Shown piece by piece: positions 46,907-46,924 of a DNA stretch of 46,924 nt (positions are counted from its first letter, which is position 1; every line of letters starts with the position of its first letter). The notes under the pieces were generated by a model. The model ran no database searches. It worked only from the letters and a program-made list of their open reading frames with translations, and was not told where the DNA came from. The stretch is from a virus: positions 1 through 46,924 of the IMG/VR virus record IMGVR_UViG_3300042904_000367. One strand, given 5' to 3'. Position numbers and translations under genes: made by a program.

Positions 46907-46924
46907 GCCCGGAGGTGGACCCCG
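46699..46924 (+). CDS. Zinc-ribbon protein, 5' part (continues at base 3)
   Basis: GTG 46699 has GAGGAG nine bases upstream. The frame (ADREPVAGVACPVCAAE) runs to the window end and continues from base 3 to the stop at 467 on the closed circle, giving about 231 aa. It overlaps the preceding reading frame by 208 bases, unusually long for this genome. See the entry at 3-467 for domain content. Confidence 0.65.
   Translation, partial: MADREPVAGVACPVCAAEPGLLDEERGTLAACPSCKKGLYCDRCGRCLGCGAFPAERAERREDRARRRVSPEVDP
46730..46924. repeat. Terminal redundancy, right copy
   Basis: Repeats bases 1-195 with a single substitution (G at 46797, A at 68). See the left copy for meaning. Confidence 0.9.

Overview
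This window is a nearly complete tailed-phage genome, about 46.7 kb as a circular map. The last 195 bases repeat the first 195 with one mismatch. About 63 protein genes fill almost all of the sequence, every one on the + strand. GC is high, with strong G/C preference at third codon positions, except around 20.7-22.65 kb. HK97-type head genes, a tape-measure protein and a frameshifted tail assembly chaperone indicate a siphovirus. I see no integrase, repressor or partition gene, so it looks strictly lytic. The host is inferred, not proven: a calpain-like protease carrying two dockerin-type repeats of the GDxNxDGxVDFSDF form is typical of Planctomycetes.

Layout. (1) Early accessory operons run from 44.15 kb across the map junction to 3.4 kb. 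They are small unknown genes behind two paralogous control regions (repeat at 987 and 44057, promoter at 1075 and 44145). Their intercistronic gaps hold four intact type II hammerhead ribozymes and one relic. (2) 3.4-6.8 kb: a small membrane protein, a uracil-DNA-glycosylase-like protein, a P-loop protein, ATP-dependent DNA ligase, a zinc ribbon, a C39-like protein and a VRR-NUC nuclease. (3) 6.85-7.8 kb: an AT-rich element bounded by inverted repeats, a sigma70-like promoter and a structured leader. (4) 7.8-31 kb: the late operon. It holds a small terminase candidate, lysis candidates, large terminase, portal-MuF fusion, prohead protease, major capsid protein, u-spanin candidate, calpain-dockerin protein, imported beta-helix protein, connectors, tail genes and tip candidates. 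(5) 31.06-31.45 kb: a second copy of the inverted-repeat element and promoter. (6) 31.5-44.1 kb: replication and nucleotide genes. These are an SNF2-type helicase, a tRNA-like gene, a primase-Toprim-MCM-like fusion, MazG-like protein, a thymidylate synthase/dCMP hydroxymethylase family enzyme, dNMP kinase, dCMP deaminase and DNA polymerase I.

The most unusual signals are the hammerhead ribozymes, the calpain-dockerin protein, the paired inverted-repeat control elements, and a short top-strand word (TTGCAG preceded by C or G). By eye that word occurs 25 times, never closer than about 0.94 kb to the next copy and independent of reading frame. All calls come from reading the sequence; no database search was run.
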